From Pontibacillus litoralis JSM 072002 (lineage in GTDB: Bacteria; Bacillota; Bacilli; Bacillales; BH030062): DNA of 59,291 bases. Under the pieces are notes generated by a model. It was given only the letters and a program-made list of their open reading frames with translations, did not search any database and had not been told where the DNA came from. Positions 17,901-27,543 of the stretch are shown here, one piece after another (the first letter of the stretch is position 1; every line of letters starts with the position of its first letter). The position numbers and the translations under genes were made by a program. The stretch spans positions 1 through 59,291 of the forward strand of contig NZ_AVPG01000020.1 of the NCBI RefSeq assembly GCF_000775615.1, in the 5' to 3' direction.

Positions 17901-18577
17901 GTCGAAGAAATGAATACGGAATTCCTAGCGATGCGGTCATTACGATTGCTGGAACCGTCGGGGTAGGAAAATCAACGATGACAAGCGCGTTAGCCAATGC
18001 GTTAAACTTTCGTACATCACTAGAGAAAGTCGATACGAACCCTTATTTAGATAAATTTTATGATGATTTTGAACGTTGGAGCTTTCATTTACAAATCTAT
18101 TTCTTAGCAGAGCGCTTTAAAGAACAGAAGAAAATCTTTGAATATGGTGGGGGATTTATTCAAGACCGTTCCATTTACGAGGATACAGGCATCTTCGCCA
18201 AGATGCACTACGAAAAAGGGACCATGAATGAAGTGGATTACGAAACGTACAAAGCGTTGTTTGATGCAATGGTGATGACGCCATACTTCCCTCATCCTGA
18301 CTTGCTTATTTATTTAGAAGGATCCTTTGAAGAGATTTATACACGTATTCAAGAACGCGGTCGTGCTATGGAACAACAAACACCAATCGATTACTGGAAA
18401 GAGATGCATGAGCGTTATGAGAATTGGATTAATAACTTTAATGCATGTCCTGTCCTTCGGGTCAATATTGCTGATTATGACATTATGGAAAGTGAAAACT
18501 CCATCGATCCTGTATTAGAGAAAATCGGTCATTTCATTCAACATTCACGTAAATGGACTTCTCGACAATCCCTTTAA
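17897..18577 (+). CDS. dck: Deoxyadenosine/deoxycytidine kinase
   Basis: Paralogue of the preceding kinase, 226 aa, phosphorylating deoxyadenosine and deoxycytidine. It shows the P-loop GTVGVGKST (about 19-27), the ERWSFHLQIYFL substrate region, the DRS motif (QDRSIYED) and the LID RIQERGRAME. The start is TTG in the TTGA overlap with the dgk stop, supported by AAGGAGAGG. The two genes are clearly translationally coupled. B. subtilis has the same pair next to serS and tRNA-Ser. Confidence 0.93.
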   Translation: MSRRNEYGIPSDAVITIAGTVGVGKSTMTSALANALNFRTSLEKVDTNPYLDKFYDDFERWSFHLQIYFLAERFKEQKKIFEYGGGFIQDRSIYEDTGIFAKMHYEKGTMNEVDYETYKALFDAMVMTPYFPHPDLLIYLEGSFEEIYTRIQERGRAMEQQTPIDYWKEMHERYENWINNFNACPVLRVNIADYDIMESENSIDPVLEKIGHFIQHSRKWTSRQSL

Positions 18578-18581
18578 AAAA

Positions 18582-18622
18582 GGACGGATATACCCTTTAA
18601 GGTGCATATCCGTCTGTTTTTT
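18582..18622 (+). terminator. dgk-dck terminator
   Basis: GGACGGATAT (18582-18591) pairs with ATATCCGTCT (18606-18615) with a T-rich tail GTTTTTTAT. It ends the kinase pair. Confidence 0.85.
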
Positions 18623-18627
18623 ATCAT

Positions 18628-18655
18628 AAAAAAAGACACCTGATAACCAGATGCC
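18628..18655 (-). terminator. tRNA-Ser terminator
   Basis: On the minus strand GGCATCTG (18648-18655) pairs with CAGGTGTC (18635-18642), including two G-U pairs, and is followed by seven T residues. Confidence 0.8.
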
Positions 18656-18723
18656 TTCTATGTTATAAGTAAAATCGTTACGACAAACGATTTTCAATCT
18701 CCAATTTTTACGCGCATAAAAAA

Positions 18724-18816
18724 TGGCGGAGGAGGAGGGATTCGAACCCCCGCGGGGCGTTAACCCCCTGTCGGTTTTCAAGACCGATCCCTTCAGCCGG
18801 GCTTGGGTACTCCTCC
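18724..18816 (-). tRNA. tRNA-Ser (anticodon UGA)
   Basis: The 93-nt class II tRNA starts GGAGGAG and ends with encoded CCA. The long variable arm and the anticodon loop CTTGAAA (UGA, reading UCA) identify serine. It lies upstream of dck and downstream of serS, as in B. subtilis. Confidence 0.96.
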
Positions 18817-18831
18817 GTAACGACAAGTAAT

Positions 18832-18860
18832 ACTATATCATTGATTTAAATAAGTGTCAA
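18832..18860 (-). promoter_or_regulatory. tRNA-Ser promoter
   Basis: On the minus strand, perfect -35 TTGACA (18855-18860) and -10 TATAGT (18832-18837) are separated by 17 bp. Confidence 0.88.
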
Positions 18861-18873
18861 CAATCTATATCAT

Positions 18874-18962
18874 TTTTTCGAAAAAGATGACGAATAAAGT
18901 CGACGTAATTACAATGTCGATTGTATCGAATATCCGGATGCAAATCAATCTTTTTCGAAAAA
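18874..18962. repeat. Twin TTTTTCGAAAAA palindromes
   Basis: The same perfect 12-bp palindrome occurs at 18874-18885 and 18951-18962, 77 bp apart, between the tRNA-Ser promoter and the serS terminator. The second copy extends to 14 bp with flanking C and G. Confidence 0.6.
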
Positions 18963-19000
18963 GAAATAACCGCAAGAAGGCGTGTGACATTCTCGCGGTT
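18963..19000 (-). terminator. serS terminator
   Basis: On the minus strand AACCGCGAGAA (18990-19000) pairs with TTCTTGCGGTT (18968-18978) with one mismatch position, followed by ATTTCTTTTT. Confidence 0.75.
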
Positions 19001-19008
19001 TATTCGTG

Positions 19009-20286
19009 TTATAAAGTAATAACTTCTTTACCACCCATATATGGACGAAGCACTTCTGGAATAATAACTGAACCGTCTTCTTGCTGATAATTTTCTAATA
19101 TAGCTGCAACCGTTCTACCTACCGCTAATCCAGAACCGTTTAATGTATGAACAAATTCTGGCTTGCTTTGCTTCTCACGACGGAAGCGTATGCCAGCACG
19201 GCGAGCTTGGAAGTCTTCAAAGTTTGAACAAGAAGAAATTTCTCGATACGTGTTATAGCTTGGAAGCCATACTTCAATATCGTATTTCTTAGCTGCTGTA
19301 AAGCCTAAATCTCCTGTACACATGCTCATCACTCGGTACGGTAATTGTAAAAGCTGCAACACTTTCTCCGCATGCCCTGTAAGCAGTTCTAAAACGTCAT
19401 AAGAATCCTCTGGCTTCACAAATTGCACAAGCTCTACTTTATTAAACTGATGCTGTCTTATTAATCCGCGTGTATCACGACCGGCTGATCCTGCCTCAGA
19501 GCGGAAGTTTGTGCTAAAGGCTACATATTTCTTTGGAAGCTCTGCCACATCTAGAATTTCTTCACGATGATAGTTGGTTACTGGTACTTCCGCTGTCGGT
19601 ACTAAATAGTAATCCCATTCCTCTACTTTAAAAGCGTCCTCTTCGAATTTAGGCAGCTGTCCTGTACCAGTCATACTTGTGCGATTCACCATTTGTGGTG
19701 TAATCATTTCCTCGTAACCGTGCTCTTCGGCGTGTAGATCCATCATAAAGCTAATAAGCGCTCTTTCCAAACGCGCACCGAGTTTCTTATAAAAAGCAAA
19801 GCGGCTGCCTGTTACTTTAGATGCACGCTCAAAATCGACAATATCCAGCTCAGCTGCAATATCCCAATGTGCTTTCGGTTCAAATGCAAACGTTTTGATA
19901 TCACCCCATTTGCGCACTACCACGTTGTCATCTTCATCCTCACCAACTGGAACACTTTCATGTGGAATATTTGGTATAGAAAGTAGTAACAATTCTAACT
20001 CTTGCTCTACTTCTTTCAATTGAGTATCAAACGCTGCAATTTTATCTCCGACTTCACGCATTTCCTTAATTAGGTCATCTGCGTCTTTTTTCTCTTTTTT
20101 CATTGTTGAAATTTGTTTAGACACTCCATTACGCTTCGCTTTAAGCTCTTCTGTTTCACGAATTAAGTCACGACGGCGCTCATCTAGCTCGCCAAACTTT
20201 GCTAAATCCGATAAGTCTTCTCCTCGTTTTTGCAACAATCCTTTAATTTCTTCAAAGTTACTACGTAAATGCTTTAAATCTAACAT
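19009..20286 (-). CDS. serS: Seryl-tRNA synthetase
   Basis: Class II aminoacyl-tRNA synthetase of 425 aa that charges tRNA-Ser. It has an N-terminal antiparallel coiled coil (about 30-100) that grips the long variable arm. The catalytic core follows, with motif 2 ([21 protein letters not shown]) and motif 3 ([16 protein letters not shown]). The length matches B. subtilis SerS (425). It is preceded by a T-box leader, so expression rises when tRNA-Ser is uncharged. Confidence 0.97.
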   Translation of the reverse strand: MLDLKHLRSNFEEIKGLLQKRGEDLSDLAKFGELDERRRDLIRETEELKAKRNGVSKQISTMKKEKKDADDLIKEMREVGDKIAAFDTQLKEVEQELELLLLSIPNIPHESVPVGEDEDDNVVVRKWGDIKTFAFEPKAHWDIAAELDIVDFERASKVTGSRFAFYKKLGARLERALISFMMDLHAEEHGYEEMITPQMVNRTSMTGTGQLPKFEEDAFKVEEWDYYLVPTAEVPVTNYHREEILDVAELPKKYVAFSTNFRSEAGSAGRDTRGLIRQHQFNKVELVQFVKPEDSYDVLELLTGHAEKVLQLLQLPYRVMSMCTGDLGFTAAKKYDIEVWLPSYNTYREISSCSNFEDFQARRAGIRFRREKQSKPEFVHTLNGSGLAVGRTVAAILENYQQEDGSVIIPEVLRPYMGGKEVITL

Positions 20287-20312
20287 GATGGTTTCCTCCT
20301 TTGATTATTACA

Positions 20313-20577
20313 TAAAAAAAACTCCCATCCCTATTATAAAAAGGGACGAGAGTTGTATTTCCCGCGATGCCACCCTACTTGGAAATAAACATGCTTATCT
20401 CCCGGCTCTGTTGATGAATAACGGCGCAAAACACCGGATACACTTACTTAACATTCAGCATATCAGCTCTAGGATGGATTCACAACTTCCTTCACTGGTT
20501 CACACCAACCACCAGCTCTCTGGAGAAAGAAACATTGTTACTATTTCCTATCATCGCGTTTCGTATAGGTTGATTGT
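20313..20577 (-). promoter_or_regulatory. T-box leader of serS (serine specifier UCC)
   Basis: The minus strand carries the T-box sequence AGGGTGGCATCGCGGG (20361-20376), which base-pairs with the free NCCA end of uncharged tRNA. The upstream specifier-loop context is GAATCCATCC, with the Ser codon TCC at 20476-20478. The competing terminator is formed by 20342-20354 and 20320-20332 and is followed by eight T residues. UCC would be read by a tRNA-Ser with anticodon GGA, not by the neighbouring UGA tRNA. Confidence 0.92.
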
Positions 20578-20583
20578 CCCATT

Positions 20584-20612
20584 AATATAGCTAATTTCTC
20601 GTCATGATGCAA
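20584..20612 (-). promoter_or_regulatory. serS promoter
   Basis: On the minus strand, -35 TTGCAT (20607-20612) and -10 TATATT (20584-20589) are 17 bp apart. The -35 box overlaps the last codons of pdxT. Confidence 0.78.
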
Positions 20613-21192
20613 GTGTTTTCTTGGATTCCTCTACCATTTTCACGAAATGCCCTGTAAAACGATGATCATCCGTTAATTCTGGATGGAATGCACTTGCTAG
20701 TAACGTCCCTTGTTGTGCTGCTACAATTTTTCCATCATACGTAGCTAACACTTCTACAGCATCGCTAGCCTCTACAATATATGGAGCACGAATGAAGACA
20801 GCTTCATATTTATCTGCTATCCCTTTTATATTAAGCTCAGCTTCAAAGCTTGCTACTTGACGGCCAAAAGCATTGCGCTCCACAGTAACATCCATTACTT
20901 GCAAATGACCAAAGTCAGATCCTTCTATATGCTTCGCTAGCATAATTAAACCTGCGCACGTGCCATACATCGGCTTACCACTCTTGGCATATTGCTGTAA
21001 TGGTTTCAGAAATTCATATTTATCAATTAGACGGCGCATCGTCGTACTTTCCCCACCTGGAAGAATAAGTCCATCTATGTCCTGTAATTGTTCCACACGC
21101 TTTATAACAATGCCTTCTACTCCATTCGCCTCTAACGAACGAATATGCTCACGAACAGCACCTTGTAAACCTAATACACCAATTTTCGTCAT
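20602..21192 (-). CDS. pdxT: Pyridoxal 5'-phosphate synthase glutaminase subunit PdxT
   Basis: Class I glutamine amidotransferase (196 aa) that supplies ammonia to PdxS. The nucleophile Cys79 lies in YGTCAGL, and the His-Glu pair is in AFHPEL near residue 170. It has B. subtilis length (196). The gene lies 35 bp downstream of pdxS in the same operon, and the two proteins form a 12:12 complex. Its 3' end carries the serS promoter -35 box. Confidence 0.97.
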   Translation of the reverse strand: MTKIGVLGLQGAVREHIRSLEANGVEGIVIKRVEQLQDIDGLILPGGESTTMRRLIDKYEFLKPLQQYAKSGKPMYGTCAGLIMLAKHIEGSDFGHLQVMDVTVERNAFGRQVASFEAELNIKGIADKYEAVFIRAPYIVEASDAVEVLATYDGKIVAAQQGTLLASAFHPELTDDHRFTGHFVKMVEESKKTLAS

Positions 21193-21227
21193 GATGCATA
21201 CTCCTTTAATGTCGAATGATAGATCAT

Positions 21228-22112
21228 TTATTCGCTACGATCTTGCATACGTGATTCAGGCGATAATGTGGACATCTCTATCCCTTTCATCGGAGTTCCT
21301 AATCCTTTAGAGAGCTCCCCAATTAACTTATAGTCATCGTAATGCGTTGTAGCTTCAACAATCGAGCGAGCAAATTGTTTCGGATTGTTCGATTTGAAAA
21401 TACCAGATCCTACGAATACACCGTCAGCTCCTAACTGCATCATTAACGCCGCATCAGCTGGAGTAGCAATACCACCTGCAGCAAAGTTTACTACTGGCAG
21501 ACGGCCTTCTTCTTTAATTTGGAATAAAAGCTGGTATGGAGCTCCGTGATCTCTTGCGAATGTCATAAGCTCATCTTCAGACATATTCACCACTTGACGA
21601 ATTTGCGATTGTACTTCACGCATATGACGCACTGCCTCTACAATATTACCCGTACCAGGTTCTCCTTTCGTACGTAGCATCGAAGCACCTTCTGCAATAC
21701 GGCGAGTTGCTTCCCCAATATTACGGCAGCCACACACGAACGGAACAGTATAGTCATCTTTCTTAATATGGAATACTTCATCAGCAGGAGTTAATACTTC
21801 ACTCTCGTCAATATAATCTACACCCATAGCTTCTAGAACACGCGCTTCGACAATATGTCCAATTCGTGCTTTCGCCATTACTGGTATAGACACGGCGTTC
21901 ATTACCTCTTCTACGATAGTAGGGTCTGCCATACGAGCTACCCCGCCAGCTGCACGAATATCAGCAGGTACACGCTCAAGCGCCATTACAGCTACTGCGC
22001 CTGCTTCCTCTGCAATCTTAGCTTGCTCTGCGTTTACGACGTCCATAATAACGCCGCCTTTTTGCATTTCTGCCATACCACGTTTAACACGATCGGTACC
22101 TGTTGTTGACAT
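21228..22112 (-). CDS. pdxS: Pyridoxal 5'-phosphate synthase lyase subunit PdxS
   Basis: TIM-barrel enzyme of 294 aa that builds PLP from ribose 5-phosphate, glyceraldehyde 3-phosphate and PdxT-derived ammonia. The Schiff-base lysine K81 is in VMAKARIGH, and the phosphate-binding [12 protein letters not shown] segment is near residues 230-241. The length is identical to B. subtilis PdxS. It is transcribed with pdxT and follows dacA, the standard order. A good Shine-Dalgarno sequence GGGAGGAA precedes the ATG. Confidence 0.98.
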   Translation of the reverse strand: MSTTGTDRVKRGMAEMQKGGVIMDVVNAEQAKIAEEAGAVAVMALERVPADIRAAGGVARMADPTIVEEVMNAVSIPVMAKARIGHIVEARVLEAMGVDYIDESEVLTPADEVFHIKKDDYTVPFVCGCRNIGEATRRIAEGASMLRTKGEPGTGNIVEAVRHMREVQSQIRQVVNMSEDELMTFARDHGAPYQLLFQIKEEGRLPVVNFAAGGIATPADAALMMQLGADGVFVGSGIFKSNNPKQFARSIVEATTHYDDYKLIGELSKGLGTPMKGIEMSTLSPESRMQDRSE

Positions 22113-22263
22113 TATGAATTCCTCCCAGTTATCTATACATACTATTTAGTTTCGTGAATCTTGGATAAACAATATATCAAAAACATCCTAAACTTATCAG
22201 AACATTTGGATTCCACATTCTATTGTATCGTATAAGAGGTTACCTGCCTACCAAATAAACTTT

Positions 22264-23595
22264 TTAGAACCAGCCTGTTATTGTGTCGACAACACTATTG
22301 AATACATTACTAAAGAATTCTCCGATAGAACGCATAGATAGAGTGAACCAGTTCGCTTTTTCCACCGCTGTTTGCGTTACAACATCAACGGTTTGAGACT
22401 TAGGCGCGTCATCTGTAATGTAACCAAAGTCGTCGCCTTTATATTCAAGCTCTATCGTACCAACTTTTTCACCTTTTTCTACTGGTGCTGTTAGTTCGTT
22501 ATCCTCATTGAATTTTGCTTGATCTAGATTATACGTAACACTGTATTGATCTGCTGTCCCTTTTTGGATAATGGTTTCTAACGGAGCAGCAGAAGCAATT
22601 TCAACAGCATCTTCTTTTCCTTTTGTTACGGCTAATGTAGATTCATTTTTAATCTGGTGGTTTGATGGATATAGCTCTTTTCGCTCAAATTGATTGTAAC
22701 CATATTCCATTAATTTACGTGTTTCCTGAAAACGTTCTTGCTCACTATTTGTTTTCATTACAACCGTAATCAAACGCGTGCCATTACGTTCAGAAGTCCC
22801 CGTAAAGCAATAGCCTGCCGTATCAGTCCAGCCTGTCTTTAAGCCGTCCATGCCGTCAAAACTAAAGGCACCATCTTGAATTTCACTACCTGGTAACATC
22901 CAGTTTAAATTGTTTAACTGTTGTTCATCGAATGTTGTCGAAGGGATGCTAGATATCTCTAAAGCATCTGGAAAATCATTAATCAAATGATACGCTAACA
23001 ATGCAGCAGAGCGAGCAGATAGAAGATTATCCGCATCGGGTTCTGTACCTTTCGGATAATTATCCCCTAAGTCTGAATTATGTAATCCAGTAGAATTAAC
23101 AAATTCCGCTTCAGGTAAACCCATTTCCTTGGCTTTCTTATTCATCATTTTTACGAATTCGCCTTCGGAACCAGCGACTAATTCTGCTAACGTAATCGTT
23201 GTAGCATTATCCGAATTAATAGCCATTGCCTCGTACAATTCACGTACAGTGTAATCCTTTTGTTGGGTTAAACCAACACCCGAAAAACTAGTATTAGCTG
23301 AAATACTATAAGCATAATCTGAGATTTGTGTCGTTGTATCCCACTTAATTTTACCTTCCTCTATTGCTTCTAAGACGAGATATTCAGACATCATCTTCGT
23401 CATACTTGCAGGTGGCAATATCATGTCAGCATTTTTCTCAAATAATATTTTTCCTGTATCTGCATCTACTAAAATGGCAGATTTCGCTTTTACATCTACT
23501 GCAGCTGATGCTGGCATTGGATTGCCTATCATTGTAGTAAATGCAACAAGCATAATGGTAAGTAGTAAAAACGATGATTTTAATCTATGTTTCAA
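22264..23595 (-). CDS. dacA: D-alanyl-D-alanine carboxypeptidase (PBP5)
   Basis: Trims the terminal D-alanine of peptidoglycan pentapeptides outside the membrane. The 443-aa precursor has a signal peptide (about 1-32, ending ASA) and the serine catalytic motifs S64-x-x-K67 (PASMTKM), SDN, and KTG (GLKTGWTD). A C-terminal beta domain follows, and an amphipathic anchor (last ~25 residues) attaches it to the membrane. The start is TTG with GGAGG ten bases upstream. It lies between guaB and pdxS, as in B. subtilis. Confidence 0.96.
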   Translation of the reverse strand: MKHRLKSSFLLLTIMLVAFTTMIGNPMPASAAVDVKAKSAILVDADTGKILFEKNADMILPPASMTKMMSEYLVLEAIEEGKIKWDTTTQISDYAYSISANTSFSGVGLTQQKDYTVRELYEAMAINSDNATTITLAELVAGSEGEFVKMMNKKAKEMGLPEAEFVNSTGLHNSDLGDNYPKGTEPDADNLLSARSAALLAYHLINDFPDALEISSIPSTTFDEQQLNNLNWMLPGSEIQDGAFSFDGMDGLKTGWTDTAGYCFTGTSERNGTRLITVVMKTNSEQERFQETRKLMEYGYNQFERKELYPSNHQIKNESTLAVTKGKEDAVEIASAAPLETIIQKGTADQYSVTYNLDQAKFNEDNELTAPVEKGEKVGTIELEYKGDDFGYITDDAPKSQTVDVVTQTAVEKANWFTLSMRSIGEFFSNVFNSVVDTITGWF

Positions 23596-23730
23596 GCCCT
23601 TTCACCCTCCAATAATGTTTGTGTGCATGAAATTATTTTATCACAGGAAAGCAAAGAATAGAAACAAGACTTTAAACCCACCACTCCATTTTCACACTTT
23701 TTAAAAAAAGATAAACAATGCAAAACAAAT

Positions 23731-23766
23731 AAAGATCCTAACACCGTGAAGATGCTAGGACCTTTT
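23731..23766 (-). terminator. guaB terminator
   Basis: The arms 23754-23763 and 23734-23742 (GCTAGGACC with GATCCTAAC, slightly imperfect) form a hairpin just past the guaB stop, followed on the minus strand by TTTATTTG. Confidence 0.72.
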
Positions 23767-23771
23767 CGTTC

Positions 23772-25286
<1,515 letters not shown>

Positions 25287-25385
25287 TCATACTAAACTTA
25301 ACCCGTTCGAATATTATATATTTTTACTAACAATACGATAACCAAACAGTATTTTCAACTGTTTTTGAGGAGGGAAAGCTCGTTT

Positions 25386-26354
25386 ATGAATACACGGAAT
25401 ATTCAGTCCTTTATGGAGTATATACAATCCGCTCCTTCTGCCCAACAATATCTCGTCCATTGTTATCGAAACCTGTTATCCATTGATCCTGAACAACAAA
25501 GCTTTTTAAATGCGTATCGATTCATATATTTTTTGCAACATGGCTCGACTTATTATGCGCAAGGAAAAATAGCTCCGTTAGCTGTTAAACCGATGCTATT
25601 ATTTTACGGAATGGGCCATTTATTGAAAGCATTACTATTAACCAAACGACCTCATTATCCGGAAAATACGAGCGTTCTTGCCCACGGCGTTTCCACTAGA
25701 AAAAGAAAAAAACAAAACTACTCCTTCCTCGAAGATGAAGTAAAAGTGCAATATAAAGGATTCTTTCCTTATTTTGCAGACCATATGTTTCACGTGAAAC
25801 AATTTATGCAAGAAAAATATACAATGGCTAATTTGTTCAAACGAATTCCTGAGCTTCAACCATTATATCAAGCAGCGAAACAACAGCAGCATATCTTCTA
25901 TTTAGGCCCTTTAAACAGCAATCATTGGAGTATTTCGGAGAGAATTTTAAATGATTATAACTGGACATTTCCCTACTTCACCAAATGTATGAAAGCAGCT
26001 TGTCCTGAAGTCGATGCGATTACTCTATCAAAAAAAAATATTGTATGTTCCCTTGCTAAATGTGTAAAAAACCCTAACCATTCCTACTTTTATTACGATC
26101 GATTAAAGAAACAGTTAACCATTTCTAGATATCGAACACACTTCGAACCGTTTCCAGAACTGTTAGTGCATTATTTACTATTGTATAACTTAAGTATGAT
26201 ATGTCGATATGAGACGGAATGGTGGGGAGATCAGCTTCACTCTTTTTCAAGCGATGATATTGTTTATATCAAATCATTTCTAACAATTACCGAGGAAAAA
26301 GTACCGTTATTAGTTGGAGCAGCTTTAGAAAGTGCTTGGCACCACGAAAACTAG
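25386..26354 (+). CDS. yaaC: YaaC family protein
   Basis: Protein of 322 aa, soluble, function unknown. It matches the YaaC family found upstream of guaB in Bacillaceae, with the conserved early segment QQYLVHCY and the KPMLLFYGMGHLLKALLL core. A TTG at 25365 would lie upstream of the Shine-Dalgarno sequence GAGGAGGG, so the ATG at 25386 is used, although its spacing is long. The gene contains a perfect parS site (25786-25801) in codons for MFHVKQ. Confidence 0.85.
   Translation: MNTRNIQSFMEYIQSAPSAQQYLVHCYRNLLSIDPEQQSFLNAYRFIYFLQHGSTYYAQGKIAPLAVKPMLLFYGMGHLLKALLLTKRPHYPENTSVLAHGVSTRKRKKQNYSFLEDEVKVQYKGFFPYFADHMFHVKQFMQEKYTMANLFKRIPELQPLYQAAKQQQHIFYLGPLNSNHWSISERILNDYNWTFPYFTKCMKAACPEVDAITLSKKNIVCSLAKCVKNPNHSYFYYDRLKKQLTISRYRTHFEPFPELLVHYLLLYNLSMICRYETEWWGDQLHSFSSDDIVYIKSFLTITEEKVPLLVGAALESAWHHEN
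25786..25801. promoter_or_regulatory. parS site inside yaaC
   Basis: TGTTTCACGTGAAACA, a perfect 16-bp palindrome identical to the B. subtilis parS consensus. It is the ParB loading site for origin organisation and SMC recruitment. It lies about 10 kb left of oriC. Confidence 0.95.
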
Positions 26355-26376
26355 ACCTATGAACATCATAGGCCTA
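26352..26376. terminator. Bidirectional hairpin between yaaC and HD-GYP gene
   Basis: TAGACCTATGA (26352-26362) pairs with TCATAGGCCTA (26366-26376), one mismatch, 3-nt loop, between the convergent genes. The T-tracts are weak. Confidence 0.6.
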
Positions 26377-26392
26377 ATTCGTTATTATACGA

Positions 26393-27472
26393 TTACAATA
26401 CTTCCTGAATGTGTAAATGAGGATGGTGCTGAAGATGAATAATTTCATCAGTATGTTGCAAACGAATCATCGGACGTGTTGGATGTTTCGCTTCTGTAAA
26501 AATAATTTCTCCTACCGTATTATCATTTAATTTAATACGCGTTCCAGTCATACTACTAAGGAAACTATCCATAAGCGCCTTCACAATGCGGTGATCAAAT
26601 TTACCAAATTGGTCATGTGTAATAGCCTCTATCACTTTAAATGGTGACTGTTTAGAGCGATATAACCGTTCAGAAGTCATCGCATGATACGTATCACAAA
26701 CTGCAATAATTTTGCCATACGTATGTATTTTATTTGCTCTTAAGCCGATTGGATAACCACTACCATCGATTCGTTCATGATGCTGTAATACGCCTAATAA
26801 AACAGCATGTTTCAACACTTTGCTATTTTCAATCATGCGATAGGAATACGTAGGGTGTTTTTTTATGTCTTCAAATTCATTCGTCGTTAATGGTTTCATT
26901 TTGTGTAATATGTGAGGATCTATTTTCGCCATACCACAATCACTTAATACACCCGCTAAACCGATTTGAATGACTTCCCCTTTACTATACTTCAATTGTC
27001 TTGCAATCAAAGCAGCAAGTAGCCCAACTGCTACGCTGTGATGGTAAAGGTAGTCTTCCTTTGTTGAAAATCGATGCATTTTTAAAATTTCTAGGCGATT
27101 TTGTTGAGCTTCATTAATTAAAGGAACTATTAGCTGTCGAACTTTAACGACATCTACTGGTGAACCTGCTTGCCATTGACGAAACATGAGCTTGTATTTT
27201 TGAACGGTTTCAAGGTAATGATGGATAAACGATGTCTCATATACTTGTTCAGTGGCTGGAGATTCTTCCTCTAGCGTCTCGATGTTTTTAATAGTTTCTC
27301 CATCAGCAAAACGATGACTAATTTCCACTTCATCGATTAAAAATTTGTGTAATATGGTTATATGTATCGGCTTGACTACAGTGTTCTTGCTAATAATAGG
27401 ATAGTTAGTATAGCCCCACACATCTTTCACGATGATATTCCCTGCTTCGAGTTGGCTTGGATGTACTCGCAT
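26393..27472 (-). CDS. HD-GYP domain protein with altered HD motif
   Basis: Protein of 359 aa. The HD-GYP domain (about 140-305) normally binds metals and cleaves cyclic-di-GMP. Preserved here are H206, the HHE motif (231-233), DGSGYP (236-241) and the aspartate of CDTYHAM (D260). The core 'HDIGK' motif reads SDCGM (177-181), so the metal-binding His and the Lys are missing. The N-terminal ~80 residues form a separate small domain common in Bacillus HD-GYP proteins. The C-terminal tail is a short beta-like extension. It may be inactive or bind a different ligand. It lies just downstream of gyrA after a terminator. Confidence 0.85.
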   Translation of the reverse strand: MRVHPSQLEAGNIIVKDVWGYTNYPIISKNTVVKPIHITILHKFLIDEVEISHRFADGETIKNIETLEEESPATEQVYETSFIHHYLETVQKYKLMFRQWQAGSPVDVVKVRQLIVPLINEAQQNRLEILKMHRFSTKEDYLYHHSVAVGLLAALIARQLKYSKGEVIQIGLAGVLSDCGMAKIDPHILHKMKPLTTNEFEDIKKHPTYSYRMIENSKVLKHAVLLGVLQHHERIDGSGYPIGLRANKIHTYGKIIAVCDTYHAMTSERLYRSKQSPFKVIEAITHDQFGKFDHRIVKALMDSFLSSMTGTRIKLNDNTVGEIIFTEAKHPTRPMIRLQHTDEIIHLQHHPHLHIQEVL

Positions 27473-27498
27473 AGAATCACTTCCTACAAAGATAGTAA

Positions 27499-27535
27499 AA
27501 AAAGAGGATCACAATACTATGTGTATCCTCTTTTT
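27499..27535 (-). terminator. gyrA terminator
   Basis: AAAAAGAGGAT (27499-27509) pairs with ATCCTCTTTTT (27525-27535) perfectly over 11 bp. On the minus strand it ends with a seven-T run just past gyrA. Confidence 0.88.
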
Positions 27536-27543
27536 CCTTCAAC

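Noticed and set aside
18545-18826. Minus-strand frame of 93 codons
   Set aside because: It reads through the tRNA-Ser gene and its terminator and has no ribosome binding site.
20285-20590. Plus-strand frame of 101 codons
   Set aside because: It is antisense to the serS T-box leader.
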